DNA of 22,078 nt from Mesostigma viride (taxonomy: Eukaryota > Streptophyta > Mesostigmatophyceae > Mesostigmatales > Mesostigmataceae), in the NCBI GenBank assembly GCA_009746045.1, contig RPFO01000865.1, forward strand, positions 1 through 22,078. The letters are read 5' to 3'. The translations under genes and the position numbers were made by a program. Below, piece by piece: positions 12,538 through 20,402 of this stretch. How positions within the stretch are numbered: the first letter of the stretch is position 1; every line of letters starts with the position of its first letter. Under the pieces are notes generated by a model. That model searched no databases and had not been told where the DNA came from. It saw nothing but the letters and a program-made list of their open reading frames with translations.

Positions 12538-12553
12538 GGGTGGGATGGGTGGG
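12538..12553 (+). other. G-quadruplex motif at the A2/B2 joint of SDR1
   Basis: GGGTGGGATGGGTGGG has four G3 tracts with loops of 1, 2 and 1 bases, a canonical strong quadruplex pattern on the plus strand. It lies between B2 and A2 and is absent where B1 meets the interior and where the interior meets A1. Confidence 0.85.
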
Positions 12554-13019
12554 AAGAAACAATTACGGGTCACAACCCGCCGACCATGCTTATCAAGCCT
12601 ACCGTCAAAATGGAAAACGGCAAAACCAGAAATATCCTATCGCTGACAATTTAATAATTCAGCCAGCCAGCTCATCTGTCACACGTCTGAGCTGTCAGGC
12701 CATGTGTACTCTTCGAATGCAACCCTGAACACACTACCCAACCAAGCAGCACACCAATCAATTGGTGAGTGCTGGTTACATCAGATTTTATTACAGCTTT
12801 TTGACGCAACTTCCGTCAGCATTCAACACATGGCCGGCCGTTCAAACAAACGGCGCCTGACTTACAAAAGGCAAAGCTAGTTGCCAGTAGGATTCCCCAG
12901 TAAACAACAAGCCGTCCCCATTCGTCTAACAAGCCTTTCTGCATGTACAGCCACAAGGTTGTGGCGGCCCTTTCTTTCCCGCATGCTGTTTAATAAACTA
13001 TTTTCAGAGAAATCCGATT
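12554..13019 (-). repeat. SDR1 A2 repeat
   Basis: A 466-bp copy of 14089-14554, with no differences seen by eye. It ends (plus-strand right) in agagaaatccgatt. Inside are short inverted segments such as caccaatcaattggtg and a ggccggcc site near 12832. It joins B1 directly at ATT, 13017-13019. Confidence 0.95.
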
Positions 13020-13138
13020 ATGACACTTGAGCTCCCAAGAAAACCAGCATTTGATTGAAAACAATGAGTAGAGCCCCTGCCAAAGGCAGGTTTAAGTAGT
13101 CATCTCGTCTCCCTCGCATGCAGGAGCAAGAGCCCCCC
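13017..13138 (-). repeat. SDR1 B1 repeat, full length
   Basis: About 122 bp including the shared ATT. The outer part (gctcccaagaaaaccagcat) is closely related to the B repeat of SDR2. The inner 79 bp match B2. Confidence 0.85.
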
Positions 13139-14088
13139 GATCCACCCCAGTCCCTGGCGCCATTACCCTCCTCCCCCGCACTGTCGCCGCTCAGGAAACA
13201 AAACTTGATAGGATCACTGTTGCCCCAATAACAGTGAACAAAGAAAAGGAGAAGACCCCCCCCCTCTTCCGAGCAGCCTCGAGGGTAGCCGCTTCCATAA
13301 AAGACCACAAAGTGGGGCGTGTCGCAACATCTCCTTCATGGCGACTCAGCCCGCACAAGGCTATAATAACCCCCTAAGGGGCCCGACAATAAAAGGTTAG
13401 CGAATCCGCGGAGCCGCCTCAGCAAAATATTATTCCGGATAAAAACCCAGAAAATTCGCATTCCGACGCCACCAGGGTTTGAACCGCTACCTGCCGGGTG
13501 CTGAGCAGGGAGAGACGACAAGGCCAGGCACTGCCACTGCCAGCCGAGACGCCTTTCCGATACTCGGTTCCTTTTGTGGGAATTTTGCAAATATATTTTC
13601 TTCCGGAACGCAAGAAATTAGCCGGCCGCGCGTCACCCTTATATCCCTCGCTGGCCCATAACAAAAAAGGGCCGCGCACCAAGCCGAAGGCAGCGCCATG
13701 CAGCGCCCTAGGCGGTGGGCCGCTGACTGACTACCAGCGCAGTCTCATGGAATCCAAATTAATCTATTGACCTTCGCACAGTTTCCGCATCAGCTGCGGA
13801 CTTCTTAGTCGACATGATTGGCTCCGCTGCTGGAATTACCAGCAGCCGGGGCGGGGCGCCCAGCCCACTTTCTATGACCACCGAGACGCTGCCCAGCAAG
13901 GTGCCAACCAGAACCACTTGGCACATTGGTAACGCGAAATTTCCGTTCCGTTCAAACCGCCCCTACCTGCCGTGAAGTCGCAAAGCCCGCGACTTCATAG
14001 CAGGCAAGGACGGGGTCTTTGCCTAATTTTCTTTAGCCCCGCCGCCATAGCAGCGAGGCCGCTCATACTGCTTCAGTGAGCACATTCA
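13139..14088 (-). other. SDR1 internal region
   Basis: This 950-bp stretch has no convincing gene; open frames of 60-96 residues match no family I know. A block at about 13318-13384 (gtcgcaacatct, atggcgactcagcccgc, ggctata) is shared with SDR2 and ends in a short hairpin, cccctaagggg. A sequence like a reversed tRNA B box (ggtttgaacc, 13476-13485) is present, without other tRNA structure. Confidence 0.65.
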
Positions 14089-14554
14089 AAGAAACAATTA
14101 CGGGTCACAACCCGCCGACCATGCTTATCAAGCCTACCGTCAAAATGGAAAACGGCAAAACCAGAAATATCCTATCGCTGACAATTTAATAATTCAGCCA
14201 GCCAGCTCATCTGTCACACGTCTGAGCTGTCAGGCCATGTGTACTCTTCGAATGCAACCCTGAACACACTACCCAACCAAGCAGCACACCAATCAATTGG
14301 TGAGTGCTGGTTACATCAGATTTTATTACAGCTTTTTGACGCAACTTCCGTCAGCATTCAACACATGGCCGGCCGTTCAAACAAACGGCGCCTGACTTAC
14401 AAAAGGCAAAGCTAGTTGCCAGTAGGATTCCCCAGTAAACAACAAGCCGTCCCCATTCGTCTAACAAGCCTTTCTGCATGTACAGCCACAAGGTTGTGGC
14501 GGCCCTTTCTTTCCCGCATGCTGTTTAATAAACTATTTTCAGAGAAATCCGATT
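14089..14554 (-). repeat. SDR1 A1 repeat
   Basis: The outer 466-bp repeat, with the same length and apparent sequence as A2. It ends at ATT (14552-14554) and is followed by cactgtgc, the reverse complement of the bases abutting B2. Confidence 0.95.
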
Positions 14555-14882
14555 CACTGTGCAAGACATGTTCGATGTGTTACCCCCACGGTTACCGACA
14601 AATGCTTACGGCCTCAGTCGCACATCTCCGTAGCGCAATGGGAAGGGCAAAAGTCTCCGGAATCTCTCCATTGGACGGGAACTAGCGTACGATTTTCACA
14701 GATTTTCAAGTTGGTCGCCCGGACGGGAATATTTGCTTGCGTTCAGTGAGCCCTAAATGTGCACACGTTCCATAGACGGTTGTAGTAGAGTAGGTGACGT
14801 GTCCGGCCGGAGACCGGCCACAAACGCCGGAGAGGCACAATTTTGGTTACTACCGGGGGCCCGGGGGCGTAGCCCCCGTTCT
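14555..14882. other. Non-coding spacer with GC-rich hairpins
   Basis: No gene is seen. An A-box-like stretch, tagcgcaatggg (14631-14642), follows atctccg as in a tRNA 5' half, but no B box follows. Two compact hairpins lie at about 14805-14820 (ggccgg-aga-ccggcc) and 14866-14880 (gggggc-gta-gccccc). They resemble the small GC palindromes common in volvocine algal DNA; that comparison is from general knowledge. Confidence 0.5.
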
Positions 14883-15053
14883 TGTTGACCCAAACTCGTG
14901 TTGTTGTTGTTGCCCAGTGACGCCGCACGTGGGCAGCACTGAAATGGCCGAGGGTCAGCCGAGGGCGTTCGTACCTCGTGGGGTCACTATAGATCTCTGC
15001 TGCCCTTGGGCGGCGTGGGAAACAACAACAACAACAACAACCTCGTGGGGTGG
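14883..15053 (+). repeat. GTT/AAC foldback element, full copy
   Basis: The left arm runs gacccaaactcg, four GTT triplets, gccca, gccgcac, gggcagca. The right arm is the reverse: ctgctgccc (14998-15006), gcggcgtggga, a run of AAC triplets (about 15021-15040), cctcgtggggtggg. The arms surround a middle of about 60 bp. The left part matches the truncated copy near 11613-11717, so this is a dispersed family, probably a small foldback or MITE-like element. Open frames on both strands through here are incidental. Confidence 0.75.
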
Positions 15054-15544
15054 GTGCAGTGCACGCATGGCTTTACCTACTAGGGTAACTAGGGACTTGC
15101 TGATACTCATTTCCCATTTTACATCTCTGGTCCATTCTAAAATGCAATTAGGTCTGCAGCCCGGTCCTCGCGAAGACGCGAACCTTTGGGATCTCCTGCG
15201 ACAGCCGTTGCGGTCCGTGCTGCTTGGTTGGACTAGTGTCAGATGCTGTCCTCTGGAATCTTTCGCGTCGGCGCCTTGGCCAATCCCCGCTGGTCCCGAA
15301 GTTAATCCGGCGGAGCCCATTTTCGGAAGAACCAAAGGTTCGAAGAAAGGGCGAAGCCAATTTAGTTGGAGAGGTGCGTGAGAAGGGGGATGCACGATTA
15401 GCGTTACCATTGGACGAAACTTAGCCGACGGTGGATCTTTGTTTAAAGTTTTTGCATCTGCGGCTGTAGTGGTACGGTCAGTAGAAAATGGTCCAGTTTT
15501 TTGGGAAACTTCAACCGGCGAGTAGACCATCAACCTAATTTCTT
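15054..15544. other. Non-coding region
   Basis: Overlapping open frames of up to about 190 residues exist on both strands but run across the foldback repeat and resemble no family I recognise, so I do not call a gene. Positions 15308-15332 carry a 25-bp block that recurs inverted at 20431-20455. Confidence 0.5.
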
Positions 15545-15563
15545 CAAACGGCTAGTTGAATTA
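15545..15563 (+). repeat. 23-bp minisatellite, left remnant
   Basis: The 17-bp core aaacggctagttgaatt occurs at 15546-15562, directly before the transposon end. It is in the same orientation as the array at 19714-19893, so both belong to one minisatellite split by the insertion. Confidence 0.85.
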
Positions 15564-15625
15564 CAGTCATACCCGCGTTAAGTTACGATCGCCGCCAATT
15601 TCAGGGCGGGTACGTAACTTAATGG

Positions 15626-16230
15626 TAGAATTAGGCTAGCAGCCCACCCCCTCCTCCTCTGACGGACTGCGGGCTATACGGCAATCGACAGCTCTCGTCA
15701 AGCCTGATCCAGCTGCAGCATCGAAGTCGCCGAAAGTCCATTTTTCAGGCTAGATATTTCATATTTATTTAGGCTAGGTTTTTCATATGTTTAGATATTT
15801 TGGTCAAGGCCGGCGGTGAGGTATACGCCGGGTGTAGCCACACAGTGCCTGCGTTTTTTACCAAAACTACCGTCTACCGTGTTTCAACCCCTAAACTGAC
15901 AACTAGACTCGGTAGCGGATCCCCGCCTATTTCCAGCCGGCCTCACATTTGCTTGCAGTGGCAAAACAATGGGAACAGTGGTGAGGAAAGCGTCCTTCAC
16001 TGTCAATGGCCTTGCATGTCAACAATAATAACGTTGCAGCTGACGGCGAGGCATGCGTCCTTGTCAGGGAACGGGACAACCCGTGGTTAACTGACAGCGC
16101 CCGCGTGTGCAAACCCGTGGGAGGCACGCCAGACAGATCCCCTAGGGTAGAGTTGACGTTGATAGCTTTAGATAGATGTTGTAGGTACTGCTGTTGTAGA
16201 TAGATTAGACCGGTAGGACTGTTTGCACCC
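15626..16230. other. Left interior of the TA-type transposon
   Basis: No gene is recognised. There is a short direct duplication near 15747-15800 (two copies of an aggctag...tttcatat...ttta pattern). Open frames on both strands stay below 100 residues, apart from those that run through the microsatellite. Confidence 0.5.
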
Positions 16231-16453
16231 ATCCATCCATCCATCCATCCATGCATCCATCCATCCATCCATCCATCCATCCATCCATCCATCCATCCAT
16301 CCATCCATCCATCCATCCATCCATCCATCCATCCATCCATCCATCCATCCATCCATCCATCCATCCATCCATCCATCCATCCATCCATCCATCCATCCAT
16401 CCATCCATCCATCCATCCATCCATCCATCCATCCATCCATCCATCCATCCATC
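16231..16453 (+). repeat. (ATCC)n microsatellite
   Basis: Five ATCC units, one ATGC variant at 16251-16254, then 49 uninterrupted ATCC units to 16450. The repeat yields open frames of HPSI repeats on the plus strand and MDGW repeats on the minus strand; these are artefacts of a tetranucleotide repeat, not proteins. Confidence 0.98.
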
Positions 16454-16493
16454 GGGGTTAATGCTCCGTGACTCCCCAACGGGAGCACGAGTC

Positions 16494-16512
16494 TAATTAA
16501 TTAATTAATTAA
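16494..16512. repeat. Short (TAAT)n tract
   Basis: Nineteen bases of alternating taat/ttaa. No function is inferred. Confidence 0.9.
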
Positions 16513-16648
16513 CAGCGCCTTCCATTCATCATGGACATTGAGTTATGCTGGAACAAGTCTTGATGCTTTGTAATTGAAGACACACAAATATGTTCTTTTG
16601 CTTTCGTATTCAACTTCGTTAATGACTTTACGCACAGCAATTGAATAT

Positions 16649-16778
16649 ATTAAGATCACTCAGCTCCCAAGAAGACCAGCATTTGATTGAATACAATAAG
16701 TGGAGCCCTGCCACAAATGCAGCAGTTAACAGTGGCCTTAAGGTTTCTCAATCCGCACGCGGAAGCAAGAAGCCTCCA
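16649..16778 (-). repeat. SDR2 B2 repeat
   Basis: This 130-bp repeat runs from attaagatcactcagctccc to agcctcca and matches 17409-17538 except for two substitutions near 16730. Confidence 0.93.
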
Positions 16779-16794
16779 GGGTGGGAGGGAGGGG
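16779..16794 (+). other. G-quadruplex motif at the A2/B2 joint of SDR2
   Basis: GGGTGGGAGGGAGGGG has four G tracts with single-base loops, a very stable quadruplex pattern. It is at the same structural position as the motif in SDR1 and is absent from the B1/internal and internal/A1 borders. Confidence 0.88.
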
Positions 16795-17411
16795 AAAGAA
16801 ACAATTGCGGATCATTGCCTGCCTAGCTTGCTTAATTAAGGCATGGCCCGCCGACACACAAGCTGACATCATCCTAAATTAATTAACACCGGCATGCGTC
16901 ACACGCCGGCCTGAACAGTGCTGAAAACGCCACTACAAACAACGTGGCCACGCACCCCCAGGCTAGTGCGTTAACCGTACAGTCCGTAGTTGTACAAGGT
17001 TCCCACGACTGACAAACATAAAACTCGCCCATCGACCCCTTGGGCCGGTCCGAATCCACTATACAATAATTAATCACGACTCACTAAAGAACCCAAATCA
17101 GCCAAAGATTCGTTAAGCAACCAGCCGACCCTACAGGTCCCCACCTAACCTCAGCTGGTGCAACCAAACACGAATCTTTGCAAGCAAGTCGTATCAAACC
17201 TACAGTTAATTTTCTCGGACCGCTAATTAATAGCCACCGACCCTTATAAACAACCGGGTCATCCAAGGAAAATTCGGGCGAGCAGGAAACCCTTTGTACA
17301 GATCGAATTAGTCAGCCCATGTCGCAGACAGCCTTCCACATCCAGGCCAAGGCATGGCGGCCTTATCTTTCCCGCATGCGTTAATTAAACTATATTCAGA
17401 GAAAACCGATT
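16795..17411 (-). repeat. SDR2 A2 repeat
   Basis: A 617-bp copy of 18375-18987. It contains an inverted pair around ccggcatgcg...cgccgg (about 16889-16912) and ends agagaaaaccgatt, close to the SDR1 A end agagaaatccgatt. Open frames that appear identically in both A copies are a consequence of the duplication. Confidence 0.93.
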
Positions 17412-17538
17412 AAGATCACTCAGCTCCCAAGAAGACCAGCATTTGATTGAATACAATAAGTGGAGCCCTGCCACAAATGCAGCAGTTAACAGGGACCTTA
17501 AGGTTTCTCAATCCGCACGCGGAAGCAAGAAGCCTCCA
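17409..17538 (-). repeat. SDR2 B1 repeat
   Basis: A 130-bp copy of B2, joined to A2 through the shared ATT and followed by the C-rich start of the internal region. Confidence 0.93.
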
Positions 17539-18374
17539 CCCAATTACCCCCCCCTGGCGCCAACCCCATTGCGCCGATTAAACTCATGACCACCGTGCGC
17601 GAAAGAGCGTGTCGCAACATCTTAAATGGCGACTCAGCCCGCGCTAGGCTATATTAACCCCCGCAGGGGCCCGCTGGTTACAATGCGACACAAGCCGGTG
17701 ACCACCCCAAAAACAAGCCCTCAAAAAGAGCCAGCATTTCGCAATTCCGGAACCGTCCAAAAAGGAAAGAGGTTTTACGACACCATAATAGACTGAGTCG
17801 CGCAGCAGGTGCTGAGACGAAAAGGAACGACAAAGGTCTGGCGTAGCCTCGCCTCCCTAAGACGCCCTCCCCAACTCGAGTCTCGCAATAGGGAAATTTC
17901 TAGCTTGGGAGCGCAACTCTCGTGCGGCTCCTATTGTCCCCAACCACCCCCCCTCGGCAGGGGCAGCTGGACAACTGACCTGCCGCCACAAAAAATAATT
18001 TATGAAAAAAACAAGCCGTTGCTGACAGGAACCTGGTTCAGGACCTTTTGAGTCCAGGTCACTTCCCACGCACCATCGCAAGGTGGCAAGCCTGCGATGT
18101 GACACTAGAGCTGTTTTAGAAACTTATAAACAGCTCCGCCGAAGCTGGCCAAACCGCCGGAGTAGCGCCCCATCCTTTGCCCATGTCAAAAAGACCCGCA
18201 GCCGGGGAAAGCGACATGGGGGTAAATTTAAATTTTCTTGCCGTTGCACGACCAACTAGACTATGCTTGGTCGAACAACTTAGCGGTTGTGCCACCATCT
18301 GCCTCGGCTACAAGACAGATGCAACCCGCGCTAGAATGTGCAATTTTGCACAGGCGGCCATTGCCGCCATTGTG
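17539..18374 (-). other. SDR2 internal region
   Basis: This 836-bp stretch has no recognisable gene. It starts with a C-rich stretch and ctggcgcca, also seen near the same place in SDR1. A block at about 17609-17673 (gtcgcaacatct, atggcgactcagcccgc, ggctata) is shared with SDR1 and ends in a cccc...gggg hairpin. Short open frames of up to 93 residues are unconvincing. Confidence 0.65.
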
Positions 18375-18987
18375 AAAGAAACAATTGCGGATCATTGCCT
18401 GCCTAGCTTGCTTAAGGCATGGCCCGCCGACACACAAGCTGACATCATCCTAAATTAATTAACACCGGCATGCGTCACACGCCGGCCTGAACAGTGCTGA
18501 AAACGCCACTACAAACAACGTGGCCACGCACCCCCAGGCTAGTGCGTTAACCGTACAGTGCGTAGTTGTACAAGGTTCCCACGACTGACAAACATAAAAC
18601 TCGCCCATCGACCCCTTGGGCCGGTCCGAATCCACTATACAATAATTAATCACGACTCACTAAAGAACCCAAATCAGCCAAAGATTCGTTAAGCAACCAG
18701 CCGACCCTACAGGTCCCCACCTAACCTCAGCTGGTGCAACCAAACACGAATCTTTGCAAGCAAGTCGTATCAAACCTACAGTTAATTTTCTCGGACCGCT
18801 AATTAATAGCCACCGACCCTTATAAACAACCGGGTCATCCAAGGAAAATTCGGGCGAGCAGGAAACCCTTTGTACAGATCGAATTAGTCAGCCCATGTCG
18901 CAGACAGCCTTCCACATCCAGGCCAAGGCATGGCGGCCTTATCTTTCCCGCATGCGTTAATTAAACTATATTCAGAGAAAACCGATT
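18375..18987 (-). repeat. SDR2 A1 repeat
   Basis: The outer A copy, 613 bp, ending at ATT and followed by gcgttcgc, which is interior sequence of the host TA-type transposon. Confidence 0.93.
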
Positions 18988-19630
18988 GCGTTCGCTTTCA
19001 CTCTCGTCAACGCGCAATTGTTTGCGTCAACGAATCCACGTCAATGACTTACGTGGAATAGATCCTTCTAGAAACACTTAAGCAGCAACCAACTATTTGG
19101 TACTGCAGATACTTGGCGCATACAAAGACTTTGCGCTAGATACGATTGTACGGCGCAGGTTATTCTGACGTCGCACCAGAAGCAGCACAACTACCAAGGA
19201 CAGATTCCGATCCTTAGCAGCTGACTGGCTTCTACTATTGTATTATTATGCGGATGCCAATACTAATTCTTTCAACGCTGTACTAATCTGTACTATAGTG
19301 GCATCCATTGCATATGAGCCACCTGGCTCAACTCATTGTCCCCGGCCTCATTTTCCTCACTTGTCTTTGCCCTTCTGTGGCTTATCTTTTCCCTTCTGTG
19401 CTTTCGGCATGACGGTACACTAGTGTGATGTGACTTGCCTCATTGCGGGCAACCTGCATGCACCTGGCTAAAAGGATTTTGATCAGTTGAGATCAGTTGT
19501 ACTTTGCTGCCGAAACGTCACATTGCAAAACCGTCACAGTTGGCGGGTTCCTTCGTACGGACTTGTCCATTTTCGCGGTCAAAAGTGGCCTTACGCCCAG
19601 GTTACGCCTTCAAATTGGGCCATACCCAGG
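18988..19630. other. Right interior of the TA-type transposon
   Basis: No gene is recognised. A short tandem duplication, gatcagttgagatcagttg, lies at about 19480-19498. Small open frames near 19487-19710 run into the terminal repeats and look incidental. Confidence 0.5.
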
Positions 19631-19713
19631 TTAAGTTACGGTGGCACCCGGCCAGGCTTAAGTTACGGTCGCCGCCCAAACTTCGGGGTCGTAACTTAAC
19701 GCGGGTATGACTG

Positions 19714-19893
19714 TATGTACAAACGGCTAGTTGAATTAGGTGCACTGAACGGCTAGTTGAATTAGGTGCAAACGGCTACTTGAATTATGTACAAACGGCT
19801 AGTTGAATTTCCAGCAAACGGCTAGTTGAACTTCCAGCAAACGGCTAGTTGAATTTCCAGCAAACGACTAGTTGAATTTCCAGCAAACGGCTA
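19714..19893 (+). repeat. 23-bp minisatellite, right array
   Basis: About eight units of a 17-bp core, aaacggctagttgaatt, separated by a 6-bp spacer that takes three forms: atgtac, aggtgc and tccagc. One unit is longer by a few bases and a few cores carry substitutions. The last core breaks off at ctagt and unrelated sequence follows. Confidence 0.92.
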
Positions 19894-20098
19894 GTATGCG
19901 CCAAAGCCCAGATTCGCTGTCAAGCCTGCGTCCAGGTCCGCACTCCGCGCTCCGGCTCGCCCGTTACGAATCAATAATGATGGTCGGGAGAGACGATTGA
20001 CAATCAAGGAAATTCGCTGTCCTGAGACCATGATCAAACAGGTCAGGCCATGATCGGGGCCTGATCGCGTGGCCATTATTACGATGACGGCATTTTTT

Positions 20099-20402
20099 CG
20101 CGGCTCCGCCATCCACCCCCACCTGTCCATGGAATATGTGCTACATGTCCTCCCAACGGAGGCATGTTATAATTTAATTTAACGTGAAAGTTACAACGCA
20201 CGTTACTTTAGGTAACTTAATTATTTTATTTTTTAAATGTCATATGCAAAGCACCTACTGTCACGGAGTTTACCACCATCCTTCTCCTTCTTCACCAAGA
20301 GATAGGGCAGGGGCATCTGCTTGGGTGGTTATTCGCTCCTAACGGGGGGGGTGGGCCGGCGGCGTGGCGTCGCGCGGCGCGGCGGGGTGGGTGGGGTGGT
20401 CA
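20099..20402 (+). repeat. Leader/UTR-like repeat, copy 1
   Basis: It starts cgcggctccgccatccaccc after a T-run (20093-20098). It continues through ggaatatgtgctacatg, ggcatgttataatttaattt, ttactttaggtaacttaatt, the stretch atgcaaagcacctactgtcac and a G/C-rich end with ggcgcggcggggtgg. The same series recurs at 21731-22078. Only the first 55 or so bases recur at 20642. It is probably an untranslated part of the neighbouring non-LTR retrotransposon family or a repeat linked to it. Confidence 0.8.

Larger units (their letters stand above)
12457..14554 (-). mobile_element. SDR1: non-autonomous split-direct-repeat element, PAT/DIRS-like
   Basis: Read on the minus strand the order is A1 (14089-14554), internal region (13139-14088), B1 (13017-13138), A2 (12554-13019), B2 (12457-12535). 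A1 and A2 are both 466 bp and look identical; B1 and B2 share 79 bp without visible differences. This A1-internal-B1-A2-B2 order is the hallmark of PAT-like DIRS retroelements, which integrate with a tyrosine recombinase and leave no target duplication. ATT is present at the B1/A2 joint and at the A1 end. B2 lacks about 43 bp at its outer end, so the left boundary is damaged. The 950-bp interior shows no reverse transcriptase, RNase H or recombinase, so the element is probably non-autonomous. An alternative reading is a tandem of an internally deleted copy and a longer copy. Confidence 0.75.
16649..18987 (-). mobile_element. SDR2: complete non-autonomous split-direct-repeat element, PAT/DIRS-like
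   Basis: On the minus strand the order is A1 (18375-18987), internal region (17539-18374), B1 (17409-17538), A2 (16795-17411), B2 (16649-16778). The A copies are 613 and 617 bp, differing by a 4-bp aatt indel and at least one substitution. The B copies are both 130 bp with two neighbouring substitutions. ATT occurs at the left end (16649-16651), the B1/A2 joint (17409-17411) and the right end (18985-18987), as expected if a tyrosine recombinase joined a circular form to an ATT target without duplicating it. No reverse transcriptase or recombinase is visible in the 836-bp interior. It sits inside the TA-type transposon and is related to, but clearly diverged from, SDR1. Confidence 0.8.
15564..19713. 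mobile_element. TA-type DNA transposon (Tc1/mariner-like ends), carrying SDR2
   Basis: Perfect terminal inverted repeats of 25 bp lie at 15564-15588 and 19689-19713, beginning CAGTCATACCC. The bases TA flank both ends (15562-15563 and 19714-19715). Removing the element and one TA restores gaattatgtac, a sequence found intact in a neighbouring minisatellite unit at about 19784-19794; this supports a single insertion with a TA duplication. CAGT termini with a TA target fit the Tc1/mariner group, but no transposase is recognisable, so family placement is tentative. Each end can form a hairpin with a 10-bp stem, ttaagttacg/cgtaacttaa (15578-15622 and 19658-19699), and an extra ttaagttacg lies at 19631. 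Without SDR2 it is about 1.8 kb and probably non-autonomous. Confidence 0.75.

Noticed and set aside
13476-13485. Reversed B-box sequence inside SDR1
   Set aside because: The T stem does not pair and no A box is found at the right distance; probably chance.
14794-15533. Overlapping 192- and 195-residue open frames on opposite strands
   Set aside because: They span the triplet-repeat foldback element, look like no known family, and neither strand is favoured.
15927-16496. Open frames of MDGW or HPSI repeats
   Set aside because: Direct translation of the (ATCC)n microsatellite and its edges; no codon or domain signal.
16883-18842. Identical 60- and 64-residue minus-strand open frames at 16883-17266 and 18459-18842
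   Set aside because: They are the same sequence in the two A repeats of SDR2. Duplication of the DNA, not selection on a protein, explains their agreement.
12457-18987. Ordinary LTR retrotransposons bounded by the long direct repeats
   Set aside because: The repeat order is split, there are no TG...CA ends, no target duplication, no primer-binding site and no gag or pol. The split-direct-repeat model explains every joint.
19714-19893. Regular repeat and spacer pattern resembling a CRISPR array
   Set aside because: Spacers are only 6 bp and fall into three repeated types, there are no cas genes, and the context is eukaryotic.
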